From assembly GCA_937958075.1 (NCBI GenBank), contig CALFFB010000240.1:1-27726 (forward strand): 27,726 bases of DNA. Reading direction: 5' to 3'. This DNA is from an uncultured Geobacteraceae bacterium (GTDB lineage: Bacteria > Desulfobacterota > Desulfuromonadia > Desulfuromonadales > Geopsychrobacteraceae). The position numbers and the translations under genes were made by a program. Below the pieces are notes generated by a model, which saw nothing but the letters and a program-made list of their open reading frames with translations, did no database searches and was not told the origin of the DNA. Positions within the stretch are counted from its first letter, which is position 1, and each line of letters opens with the position of its first letter. Below are positions 8,012 to 15,724 of the stretch, in pieces.

Positions 8012-8556
8012 GCTTCCCCCTCGGTCGTTTTTTTGCCGTAGAAATTCTGCGCCCAGCGGGCTTTGATACGGGCTTGACTGTCGGCATGACCGAACCAGAG
8101 AAGGTCGTTTAACAGTGCCGCATAGTCAACAGCGACACCTCTTGATTCTGCCAGCCTGAGAAGTGGGCGAACAATCCGACAAGCTTCCGTCACCGTCTCG
8201 CAGGCGAGTAAACGGCGAAGCTTGGCTTTTGCCTGGTCACTGGCATTGCCCTCTTCATAACAGCGGGCAATGGCCTGACCGATAGAGGTCGTGCCGTTTT
8301 TTTCAGCTTTGGCGCGAGCAATAGCCGCACCGATCGTTGCATAGGGGAGTCGTTGGTTCTCATACTCCAGGTTGACATGAAACCCGGCCAGCACCTCCCA
8401 ACTCTGATATTCGGTAGCCGGGTTGTCCGCACGCGTCAACGCGGCCCTCAAGCCTTTGTCGGTCTGACAGCGATTGATGACATAATCGACAAAAGCCTGT
8501 CCTTTGCTGAATGTTTGTTTGTCGCTGCGCGTCGGTTCTGTGGTCTCTACACTCAT
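8008..8556 (-). CDS. cse2: Cascade small subunit Cse2 (CasB)
   Basis: A 182-residue, mainly helical, basic protein matching Cse2/CasB: DKGLRAALTRADNPATEYQ near the N-terminus and the C-terminal YAALLNDLLWFGHADSQARI with KARWAQNFYG are typical. Two copies line the Cascade belly and stabilise the displaced strand of the R-loop. The gene starts within the end of cse1 (ATGA overlap) with the AAGGAGGAGG ribosome binding site inside cse1 coding sequence, and overlaps cas6e by 4 nt. All three genes are therefore translationally coupled. Confidence 0.94.
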   Translation of the reverse strand: MSVETTEPTRSDKQTFSKGQAFVDYVINRCQTDKGLRAALTRADNPATEYQSWEVLAGFHVNLEYENQRLPYATIGAAIARAKAEKNGTTSIGQAIARCYEEGNASDQAKAKLRRLLACETVTEACRIVRPLLRLAESRGVAVDYAALLNDLLWFGHADSQARIKARWAQNFYGKKTTEGEA

Positions 8557-10037
8557 GCGACCTCCTCCTTGTTCTGATTTTTAAGATACTTGCTCAGGTT
8601 TGGGCGATTTTTGGCCCAGGCATCCAGCTGCCGGGCGGTGTCCCTGGGGCAATAAGTCTCGTAGGCTTTATTGACGAACCCGGCGAAGATGGGTCGCATG
8701 GCGTGGGCCTTCTCGGCGCTATCACAGGCAAGGACCAACTCCTGAAAGCGGCGCTCGCAGAGCTGCCAGAAAAGATTACTGGCCTGAGCCGCTTGCCCTT
8801 TATTTTCCATATTCTGACTTTTGAAATAGGCAAAGCTCGCGCCATAAACCATCTTTGACAGTTTTTCCAGCTCCTCCATTTCCAATTGCAGATGAGCAAA
8901 CCAGGTTTCCCCTAAAATATGGCTGTCGAGCTGAATCACTGATTCGACAAAATCATCCGACCCGGCCACGTACTGTTCTCCTGCGTTACTGCTAACCCGC
9001 AAACCACCGGACCACAAGCTGATGTTTTCTATACTGCTCATCGCACGCAGCATGCATATTCGCAGTTGAATACAATCAAACTTACTGCTACTGGCTTGAG
9101 AGAAAAAACTCAATAAAGCTGTCAGGACACGCCAAGGTCGTTTTTCAGGATTAACCCAGATGGCTTTTGGGTCTTTGCCGGAAAAATCAACCGAAACACT
9201 CGGATCGATCATGCCCTCCTTGTAGCCCGGATGTGAAACCCCCTCGGAGTAATGCAATCCATCTTCAGTCAACAAACAAAAGCGAGAGAGCGGGATGAAT
9301 CGACCAATGAGGCTGGTCGAAATTTCTTTGGCGCGAGCACAATCTTCACCAGCCGGCATATCCTCCCATGGGGCCCTCCCTAAGCCCTGGGGATAGATAT
9401 TTAAACGATCAATTTGATCTCCAGAAAACAAATTAAGCCAGAGGGTTTCGGACAGCCTTTCCCCCTGTAAAAAATTATGAAGAAAGCCCAGAAAGCCCAT
9501 GGATGGCCCAGGCTTTCCGGTTTTTGATTTGCCCTGATAGCCGGATGTCAGAATCACCGAGTTGTCGGTTTTTTTACCTCCCAGACCGAAACCCATCAGC
9601 TGCACAATCAACAAGGCTTTATCAGCGTCGGTCATGGGTCGTTCGACATGACCCTGAGTCAATACGGTCGTGTTACCGGTCGACACCTCGGGCAGTACGG
9701 CGCCGAAAGGCTGGACGGCAGCAGCCCTGATGGCCGGCATCTGCAAAAACGGTTTATCGCCGTAGAGAAAAAACCGGTCACGCCATTGGTCGAGATACGC
9801 CAAACATTTTTCGGCCAGACCGGATGGCTGCAAATCGGCCCATTCCTGATCATCGGCCGGAGTAAAGGCCGACTGGGCAATCGCCAGCAGAAGCTTGGTC
9901 AGGGCAATCTTCTGCACCGGATTCCCCCCCAAGGCGCGATGTTCCGGTTGGCTGAAGAGCTGATGCAGGCTGACGCGCCCCACATCCACAATCGGAATCC
10001 AAGGTTCGTCAATCAGATTAAAATGGTTTTGCATCAT
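8553..10037 (-). CDS. cse1: Cascade large subunit Cse1 (CasA)
   Basis: A 494-residue protein (E. coli CasA 502) starting MMQNHFNLIDEPWIPI, the family's FNLIDEPWIPV signature. A glycine-rich stretch at residues ~151-181 (GLGGKKTDNS, then YQGKSKTG) sits where CasA proteins carry the flexible loop near the PAM-recognition site. Cse1 recognises the PAM and recruits Cas3. Two ATGs are adjacent (10037 and 10034). With GGAGGG only 3 nt before the first, the second has better spacing, so the true start may be one codon later. It begins 13 nt after the cas3 stop. Confidence 0.95.
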   Translation of the reverse strand: MMQNHFNLIDEPWIPIVDVGRVSLHQLFSQPEHRALGGNPVQKIALTKLLLAIAQSAFTPADDQEWADLQPSGLAEKCLAYLDQWRDRFFLYGDKPFLQMPAIRAAAVQPFGAVLPEVSTGNTTVLTQGHVERPMTDADKALLIVQLMGFGLGGKKTDNSVILTSGYQGKSKTGKPGPSMGFLGFLHNFLQGERLSETLWLNLFSGDQIDRLNIYPQGLGRAPWEDMPAGEDCARAKEISTSLIGRFIPLSRFCLLTEDGLHYSEGVSHPGYKEGMIDPSVSVDFSGKDPKAIWVNPEKRPWRVLTALLSFFSQASSSKFDCIQLRICMLRAMSSIENISLWSGGLRVSSNAGEQYVAGSDDFVESVIQLDSHILGETWFAHLQLEMEELEKLSKMVYGASFAYFKSQNMENKGQAAQASNLFWQLCERRFQELVLACDSAEKAHAMRPIFAGFVNKAYETYCPRDTARQLDAWAKNRPNLSKYLKNQNKEEVA

Positions 10038-10050
10038 TTTCCCTCCATCA

Positions 10051-12624
10051 TTATCGTTTTATGGCCCTGTAGCCGAGCGTGACGTCGTAACTCAGCTGGT
10101 ACTTATCATTGATGGGACTGTGATCAAGTGCTCTCAGCACACCACTTTCATCGACTAAAGCAACACGCAGCAGGGTACTTTCATCGTATTCAGGACGGCC
10201 CAGATAAAAGTAATGACCCAGCCATTTGATATACGTTTTATTTATTGCTCTGGGAGCGCGATATTCAGCGATTCTGACGGTGTTTTGAATCAAAACGGCA
10301 GAGAGTTCACGCCATTGCTTTTTGGTTAACGAACGACCACTGTAAGGAAGAAACAGGTGTTCGTCGTTGAGTAAAATCACCCATGTTCCCTGTTTCTTCT
10401 GATCAAGCCTGTAATCGCGAATCAGTAATACTTCTGTTGTTTCCTGCTCGCTGTGACGGGTCTGGGCTTTTTCTTCTGAGCATGTTTTGAGGCCTTGAGA
10501 GAGGCCAAGCATCGCCAATCCTTGCAACTTGTCGCGCTCATATTCCAACTGATGACGAAATTTCCTGAAGTTTTCACATTCACCATTTTTTGGCTGATAA
10601 GTCGCTTCTATCAACTCACGAATCTGGCCCGGCAGGTGAACGTGATTGAGCGATTGCCAAACTTCCAGGCTGCGACACAAGACATAGGGTGCATAGACCT
10701 TTGCAGTGGCACCAAAATTCTTTTCTGGCTCACTCAGTGCTGCCGCCAACTGAGGTGCGATAATCCATGCCTCGCGGCGAGCCGCTAACGGTCGACGGTT
10801 TTTTTCATGCCGCCACAGACGTCCAATTCTTTGTAGAAGCATATCGGTAGGAGCTATCCTCGTGACGAGAAAATCGGCATCGATGTCGAGGGACTGTTCC
10901 AGAACCTGGCTACCAACCAGAATGCGACCCTGCTGAAGACGGTTTTTGCTGCCATCTTTGCCGAAGCATCTAACCCAGTTCGCTTCATTTGCAGCGCGAT
11001 CAGTTTTAATAAATTGCGAATGCAACAATCCGCAAGCGACACCTATTTCACTGGAACGAGCGGCCAGTTGCTGATAAACATCCTGGGCATCACTGACGCT
11101 GTTCTCGATCCATAGAACCTGCTGCCTTTCCTCTGCCCGCCGCAGGGCTTCTTCAGCGGCAGCGGCCTCAGGGCTGTGACCGATAATAACCGGGACATCG
11201 GCAATTTTTTCGACCTCAATTTCCTGCACCGCGCCCTGGTTGGGCTGTGCGGTAACAAGTGGGTAGCTGTTTGTCTTGGGGGTCACTCCAAGCAAGGCGG
11301 AACGTCGCTCCCGGGTGAGTGTGGCGCTGAGGATAATGACTGTGCAGTGCAATTGTCGCAACGCATTGACCAATGCGTCGAGGATCGTGCCGGTATAGCT
11401 ATCGTAAGAATGAACTTCATCGAGAATTACCACCTTGCCGGCCAATCCGAAGGTACGAACAAAGCCATGTTTGACGTTCATCACTGCCATAAGCGCCTGA
11501 TCAATGGTACCTACAGCAAATGGGGCGAGTATGCCGCGTTTCCCCTGGCCGAACCATGAGCCATCTGGATTGGCCTCTTCCCCCATCTCGAATTGTTTAA
11601 GCCAGGCGTTGCCGTGAACCAGCAATGCCTTTTTATGAGGTGAATCATCATCTAGGACCCGAGTTAAAAATGCGTTGACCCGCTCATGAATCTTGTCACT
11701 GGTTAATTGAGTAGGTAACGCAAAATAGACACCCGTGGCCAGATCCTTGACCAGTAGCTTATAGGCAACATAAAGTGCCGCCTCCGTCTTGCCCAGACCC
11801 ATCGGAGCTTCGAGAATGTACACCCCCGGCTCGGTTACTGATTCAATCAGGCGAATCTGGGTCTGCTTGGGGGGAAAGGAAAAAATGTCAGCGAAACTCA
11901 GTCCCGGCTTGACCTCAGGAGGAATAAAACCAGCCAGATCAAGGGCCGTATCGATTTTTTGTTGCCATTGCTGTTGCGGGTCTTCAAAAAGACTCCCCGA
12001 ACCAATCCAATCAGCCACAGTCGTCAACCCGGCCAAAACCCGAGCCTGAAGGCTATCCTCAATGTCCGGAAAATCCGTTGACAGCGCTCCCTTGAGATAT
12101 GACAACAACTCTCTACGTCTGGCTTGCCAACTGTTTCCGCCGAACACGGCGCTGCTAGCAGTATAAAACGACAAATTAGGTGCATAGCCGTGATGTTGTC
12201 CTAAAATCCGCGGAATATGCTCTCCGACCTTACAGGCTTGCAGTTCGGCTTGGCTGACCCCGGCATGACCTCCCCACTGTTTTTCAATGTCAGGATTGAA
12301 CGCTTCCAATAAAGGCCATATACTCGTGTTTCTCTGAGAGAGTTCTCGATAGAGTTTTTTTTGGAAAGTCGGACTGATCTTGCCGATATCATGCGCCGCG
12401 GCAATCAGTTCGGCCCCTTCGGGGAAAAGGGCATTCCTTAGCCAAAGAGGCAATCGAAGGAGCAAGGCCCGTGCGACTTCACCGACAATCCGGCAGTGGT
12501 CCGTGACCAATCGGCCCGGCAATACATTGCCATTTGGGCTTTTGTATGTTTTGGCCAGACATTGACTGAGTTCCAACGTAGGTGGAGGGATACCTAAGTC
12601 AGTACGTCGCGTTCTTTTGAGCAT
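10051..12624 (-). CDS. cas3: Cas3 HD nuclease-helicase, type I-E
   Basis: An 857-residue protein with an N-terminal HD nuclease domain (H43, H78-D79 in AAAHDIGK, H143-H144 in GQHHG) followed by a superfamily 2 helicase: Walker A at 273-280 (APMGLGKT), DEVH at 402-405, SAT at 433-435, and motif VI QRIGRLWRH at 598-606. Domain order and length match E. coli Cas3 (888). Cas3 is recruited by Cse1 after target binding, and nicks and degrades the displaced strand. It is the first gene of the cas operon, with ribosome binding site AGAGGG 5 nt before the ATG. Key residues of both domains look intact. By eye the cas block has lower GC than the glycogen operon next to it, compatible with acquisition as a module. 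Confidence 0.96.
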   Translation of the reverse strand: MLKRTRRTDLGIPPPTLELSQCLAKTYKSPNGNVLPGRLVTDHCRIVGEVARALLLRLPLWLRNALFPEGAELIAAAHDIGKISPTFQKKLYRELSQRNTSIWPLLEAFNPDIEKQWGGHAGVSQAELQACKVGEHIPRILGQHHGYAPNLSFYTASSAVFGGNSWQARRRELLSYLKGALSTDFPDIEDSLQARVLAGLTTVADWIGSGSLFEDPQQQWQQKIDTALDLAGFIPPEVKPGLSFADIFSFPPKQTQIRLIESVTEPGVYILEAPMGLGKTEAALYVAYKLLVKDLATGVYFALPTQLTSDKIHERVNAFLTRVLDDDSPHKKALLVHGNAWLKQFEMGEEANPDGSWFGQGKRGILAPFAVGTIDQALMAVMNVKHGFVRTFGLAGKVVILDEVHSYDSYTGTILDALVNALRQLHCTVIILSATLTRERRSALLGVTPKTNSYPLVTAQPNQGAVQEIEVEKIADVPVIIGHSPEAAAAEEALRRAEERQQVLWIENSVSDAQDVYQQLAARSSEIGVACGLLHSQFIKTDRAANEANWVRCFGKDGSKNRLQQGRILVGSQVLEQSLDIDADFLVTRIAPTDMLLQRIGRLWRHEKNRRPLAARREAWIIAPQLAAALSEPEKNFGATAKVYAPYVLCRSLEVWQSLNHVHLPGQIRELIEATYQPKNGECENFRKFRHQLEYERDKLQGLAMLGLSQGLKTCSEEKAQTRHSEQETTEVLLIRDYRLDQKKQGTWVILLNDEHLFLPYSGRSLTKKQWRELSAVLIQNTVRIAEYRAPRAINKTYIKWLGHYFYLGRPEYDESTLLRVALVDESGVLRALDHSPINDKYQLSYDVTLGYRAIKR

Positions 12625-12656
12625 ACTGGCCCTCTATGATGGAATGATGATGGGTT

Positions 12657-12708
12657 GCTACCTCATTGTGGCCTGATTGCATCACTGATAACCGCACAAT
12701 GAGATAGC
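12657..12708. promoter_or_regulatory. Long inverted repeat over the putative cas3 promoter
   Basis: GCTACCTCATTGTG (12657-12670) and CACAATGAGATAGC (12695-12708) are inverted copies matching at 13 of 14 positions, separated by 24 bp. No T run follows on either strand, so a terminator is unlikely. On the minus strand TTGCTG (12713-12708), 17 nt, then TATCAG (12690-12685) is a plausible promoter for cas3. One arm would then lie between -35 and -10 and the other just after the start site, a common repressor arrangement. The repeat is seen; promoter and repressor are inferred. Confidence 0.55.
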
Positions 12709-12752
12709 AGCAACCTTGCCATTACTCTGGTTCAGATGTGAAAGGTAGCATT

Positions 12753-12772
12753 AATATCTGACAAATATCTGA
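12753..12772. promoter_or_regulatory. Direct repeat AATATCTGA x2 upstream of cas3
   Basis: AATATCTGA occurs at 12753-12761 and 12764-12772, 11 bp apart, about one helical turn. A partial copy in the opposite orientation (TCAGAT) is at 12732-12737. The group lies upstream of the suggested cas3 promoter, where an activator could bind. No regulator gene is adjacent. Confidence 0.35.
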
Positions 12773-12794
12773 ACGGGGATGTATCGATAAGAAT

Positions 12795-12941
12795 TTAATA
12801 AATTTTTACCACCGGAAAACCCTCCCAGCAGTTTGAATAGGCCGGAGATTTGCGCTCCTGCCTAATGAACCAGTCTTTCTTGGGTCGCTGACCGTTGAAG
12901 AAAATATTACCTATAATGGTGATCCGATCGAAGGTCTGCAT
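12795..12941 (-). CDS. Possible small ORF in the cas3 upstream region, unrecognised
   Basis: A 48-residue frame opens MQTFDRITIIGNIFF and ends WEGFPVVKIY. The frame extends further upstream without ATG, and the residues there (NSIVLLFPFHANPDS) also look protein-like rather than random, so this may be the tail of a decayed gene. No clear ribosome binding site precedes the ATG. Its position is between amrS and the cas3 promoter on the same strand. I do not recognise a family. The rest of the 444-nt gap (12625-13068) holds only the two repeat structures described; no terminator after amrS was found. Confidence 0.25.
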   Translation of the reverse strand: MQTFDRITIIGNIFFNGQRPKKDWFIRQERKSPAYSNCWEGFPVVKIY

Positions 12942-13068
12942 CAGGGCGCATGAGACTATGCTGTCGGGATTGGCATGAAACGGGAAGAGCAAAACTATTG
13001 AATTTTCCTCTTTTTTTAATCCTTGAACAACAGTAGATAAGACAAATTGGCTCCACAGGCATCCCCCC

Positions 13069-14088
13069 TCACGCACCGGCCATGCCGACGCCGGCGATGG
13101 GGTGTCCACAGTCGGGGCAGCGGCTGCTTTCGGTGATGCGGTTGCGTTTGAGGCTGTAGCCGGTCCGTTCGATGAGCAGGGCGTTGCACGCGGGGCAGCG
13201 GGTATCGCTTTCGCTGCCGAGGTTGCCGACGTAGATATAATTGAGGCCGGCGGCGCGGCCGATATCGACCGCCTGATGGATGGTGGCGACGGGTGTCGGC
13301 GGCAACTGCTGGAGTTTGTACTGGGGGTAGAAGCGGCTGACATGCCAGGGGGTGTCGGCGCCCAGTTCGCTGACGATAAAATCGGTGAGTTCGCGCAGCT
13401 CCTGGGGGTCGTCGTTGATGCCGGGGATGATCAGGGTGGTCACCTCCAGCCAGATACCGTAGTCGTGTATTCGCTTAAGACTGTCGAGGACCGGTTGCAG
13501 GCGGGCTCCGGCATAGTTGCGGTAGGTGGTATCGCGAAAAGCCTTGAGGTCGATATTGGCGGCATCGAGCAGGGAATGGGCCCGCTGCAGCATGTCCTCC
13601 GACATGTAGCCGTTACTGACAAAAACATTGGCGATACCGGCATCGCGGGCGCAGGTGGCGATATCATGACTGTACTCGAAAAAAATGGTGGGCTCGGTAT
13701 AGGTGTAGGCGATGGAGCGGCATTTTCCTTTTGCCGCCGCCGTGACAATCTGTTGCGGCGTAAAGGGATCACCGACAGGGAGCTGCAAACCCGCCGGAAC
13801 CTGGGAGATACCGGCGTTCTGACACCAGTGGCAGTGCATGTTGCACCCCGGTGTGGCAACAGAGAAGGAACGGCTGCCGGGGTAGAAATGAAAGAGGGGT
13901 TTTTTCTCGATGGGGTCGATATTGCGGGCGATGGTGTGTCCGTACACCAGGGTGTAGAGAACCCCGCCACGATTCTCGCGTACTCCGCAGCGCCCCCTTT
14001 TACCGTCGCCGATAACGCAGAAATGGGCGCACAATCGGCAGGCGACCCGGTGATTGTCCTGCTTGTCGTACAACCAGGCTTCTTTCAT
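13069..14088 (-). CDS. amrS: AmmeMemoRadiSam-system radical SAM enzyme (AmrS family)
   Basis: A 339-residue protein of the pyruvate-formate-lyase-activase-like radical SAM group. The [4Fe-4S]/SAM motif is C82-x3-C86-x2-C89 (GCNMHCHWCQN). An N-terminal cysteine cluster (C17, C20, C24, C34) and a C-terminal zinc-ribbon-like pair (CPACN and CPDCG) flank the barrel, as in the AmmeMemoRadiSam radical SAM family. Partners in that system (AMMECR1- and Memo-like proteins) are not in this window. The substrate of the family is not established to my knowledge. The start at 14088 is preferred over 14121 because MKEAWLYDK is the family-like beginning and AGGTG lies a few bases upstream. It begins 4 nt after the tiny membrane-peptide gene, so the two are probably coupled. 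Confidence 0.85.
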   Translation of the reverse strand: MKEAWLYDKQDNHRVACRLCAHFCVIGDGKRGRCGVRENRGGVLYTLVYGHTIARNIDPIEKKPLFHFYPGSRSFSVATPGCNMHCHWCQNAGISQVPAGLQLPVGDPFTPQQIVTAAAKGKCRSIAYTYTEPTIFFEYSHDIATCARDAGIANVFVSNGYMSEDMLQRAHSLLDAANIDLKAFRDTTYRNYAGARLQPVLDSLKRIHDYGIWLEVTTLIIPGINDDPQELRELTDFIVSELGADTPWHVSRFYPQYKLQQLPPTPVATIHQAVDIGRAAGLNYIYVGNLGSESDTRCPACNALLIERTGYSLKRNRITESSRCPDCGHPIAGVGMAGA

Positions 14089-14092
14089 GGCG

Positions 14093-14185
14093 TCACCTGT
14101 TCTGCAGCCAGGCAAAAACAAAAGACATGGCCAGAATCAGCAGTCCGGTGAGCCAGGCCAGCAGGTTGGCAAGGCGTAGTCGCAT
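14093..14185 (-). CDS. 30-residue membrane peptide upstream of amrS
   Basis: A short frame starting MRLRLANLLAWLTG and ending FVFAWLQNR: two basic residues, then one hydrophobic helix of about 20 residues, then a short polar end, so a single-pass membrane peptide. Support comes from a strong ribosome binding site (AGGAGGAG) at good spacing before the ATG and from the stop codon lying 4 nt before the amrS start. Alternatively it is a leader peptide that couples translation to amrS. I do not recognise a family. The 222-nt stretch upstream (14186-14407) holds a short hairpin CGCCAT-CC-ATGGCG without a T run and no gene I can support. Confidence 0.55.
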   Translation of the reverse strand: MRLRLANLLAWLTGLLILAMSFVFAWLQNR

Positions 14186-14407
14186 GGGCTCCTCCTGATT
14201 GTTTGCAGCACTCCGTTTCAAGGTCGGGCACAGGCTTGGAGGTTCCGTGACAAGGGCGTCTGGCGCCATGGATGGCGACAGTCGAACGGCCAGGACGGCG
14301 AAAAGTGTCCCCTGGAATGGAAGCCCCAAACCTGTGCTGAATAATGCGTTTGTGTCCAGGCAATGACCTGCCACCAACAATGTACCGACAAAAGAGTTTT
14401 CACCCTG

Positions 14408-15724
14408 CTAAACCAGATCAAACAACTCCGAATGAATCCGCGCCAAGGGTACTCCCGCCTGGTGCAGCAGCTTCTCCGTCACCTCGATCATCACCGTCGG
14501 TCCGCAGATCAGATAAGCCTGCCGCGCATCGGCTACGGGCAGGCGGCGGCGCACCAGATCGGCGCTGATGAGACCGGCCTCCCCCTGCCAATCGGGGGGC
14601 GGCTCGTTCAGCAGCCAGATGATCTCCAGGTTCAGGTGCTGCTCAAGTGCCAGCAGTTCTTCGCGGAAGGTCAGTCGCTCCCAGCTGTTATAAGCATACA
14701 GCAGTTTCACGGGCCGTGTTTCCCCCCGGTCGGCAAAGGTGCGCAGCATGGACATCAGGGGCGCGATGCCGATACCACCGGCGATGAGCACATAGCCGTC
14801 GGCGGCAATGCGATCCGGGCTGAAGGCACCAAAGGCGCCATCGACGTAGGCGACCTGCCCCGGCTTGACCTGCTTGATGCTGCTGCTGAAATCCCCCAGT
14901 TCCTTGATGGTGAAACGCAGAACGGGCGCCTGTGCGGCACTGCCGGAAAAGGAAAAGGGATGTTCCTTCAGGGCAAAGGGGGACGATCCCAGGGTCAGCC
15001 AGGCGAACTGCCCCGGCAGAAAGGAGAGGCCGTCGTGACCGTCCGGTTTCAGGGTCAAGGTCCAGCTGTCGCCACGTTCCGGAGTAACGTCCACCACCCG
15101 GTAGGGATGCCGCAATTGCCGCCAGGGTTTGTACAGGCGGACATACACCAGCAGCAGCAGCCACGACAGGGAAAAGGCCCCCCACAGCTGCTTGCGCCAG
15201 GGGGTGTCGACGTAGTGACCGACACTTAAAACGTGCCAGATGGCCAGGCCCAGAGCGAGAACCGCGAGGACGGCGTGAATGATTCGCCAAAGATCATAAT
15301 CGAGCTTGAGCTGCTTGCGCCACAGGGAGGTCACCATCAGGACGATAAGGACAAGGGTCGCCACCACCGCACCCCAGAGATGGGCGGGGGCGACACCGGG
15401 CCGGAACAGCTGCAGAAGTTGCGGGTCGAGAAGCAGCAGGATGAGGGGATGAGCGAGAACAAACACCAGGGCTACCAGGGCAATCTGGCGATGAAAATAA
15501 TAGATGATGTCGATGCCGAAGGGAGCGGATGCCCGGTGAAACCGGGCTGTCTGCACAAAGAGGATGCCCATCATGGTGGTGCCGGCAAAACCCAGGGCCA
15601 GGGAGACATCCCACCAGAAGCCGTTGCCCGCCGGCACCGGTTCGAGCAACAGAATCGCCAGGGGGGCCAGGATCAGCAGCAGATACACGCCAACCCAGAA
15701 AAATCCTTTGGCCAGATAACTCAT
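14408..15724 (-). CDS. Ferric-reductase-like membrane heme/flavin oxidoreductase
   Basis: A 438-residue protein with about six membrane helices in the first ~195 residues and an FNR-type cytoplasmic half. Four histidines in two pairs (H78/H92 and H150/H164), about 14 apart, fit two b-type hemes as in the ferric reductase/NOX transmembrane family. HPFSFSGS (255-262) corresponds to the FAD-binding RxYS-like motif, GGIGIAP (316-322) to the NAD(P)H-binding glycine motif and CGPTVM (407-412) to the C-terminal CGP motif. No [2Fe-2S] domain follows. It would move electrons from NAD(P)H through FAD and heme across the membrane; the acceptor is unknown. Its ATG overlaps the glgA stop by 4 nt (ATGA), so it belongs to the glycogen operon. 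Confidence 0.85.
   Translation of the reverse strand: MSYLAKGFFWVGVYLLLILAPLAILLLEPVPAGNGFWWDVSLALGFAGTTMMGILFVQTARFHRASAPFGIDIIYYFHRQIALVALVFVLAHPLILLLLDPQLLQLFRPGVAPAHLWGAVVATLVLIVLMVTSLWRKQLKLDYDLWRIIHAVLAVLALGLAIWHVLSVGHYVDTPWRKQLWGAFSLSWLLLLVYVRLYKPWRQLRHPYRVVDVTPERGDSWTLTLKPDGHDGLSFLPGQFAWLTLGSSPFALKEHPFSFSGSAAQAPVLRFTIKELGDFSSSIKQVKPGQVAYVDGAFGAFSPDRIAADGYVLIAGGIGIAPLMSMLRTFADRGETRPVKLLYAYNSWERLTFREELLALEQHLNLEIIWLLNEPPPDWQGEAGLISADLVRRRLPVADARQAYLICGPTVMIEVTEKLLHQAGVPLARIHSELFDLV

Noticed and set aside
10051..12624. Possibility that cas3 is a separate helicase unrelated to CRISPR
   Set aside because: The HD domain, motif order, length and position directly before cse1 are diagnostic of I-E Cas3.
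12657..12708. Reading the inverted repeat upstream of cas3 as a terminator for amrS
   Set aside because: No T run follows on either strand and the 24-nt loop is long; an operator fits better.
12795..13343. A 182-codon minus-strand frame overlapping the end of amrS
   Set aside because: Its first half is an alternative frame of amrS (Ser/Ala/Pro-rich); only the tail beyond amrS is kept, as a doubtful small ORF.
13102..14151. A long plus-strand open frame opposite amrS
   Set aside because: It is the GC-rich antisense of a clear radical SAM gene; low-complexity Ala/Gly/Val/Asp content and no recognisable family.
14254..14285. Hairpin CGCCAT-CC-ATGGCG between the oxidoreductase gene and the small peptide gene as a terminator
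   Set aside because: Two-base loop and no T tract; not convincing as an intrinsic terminator.
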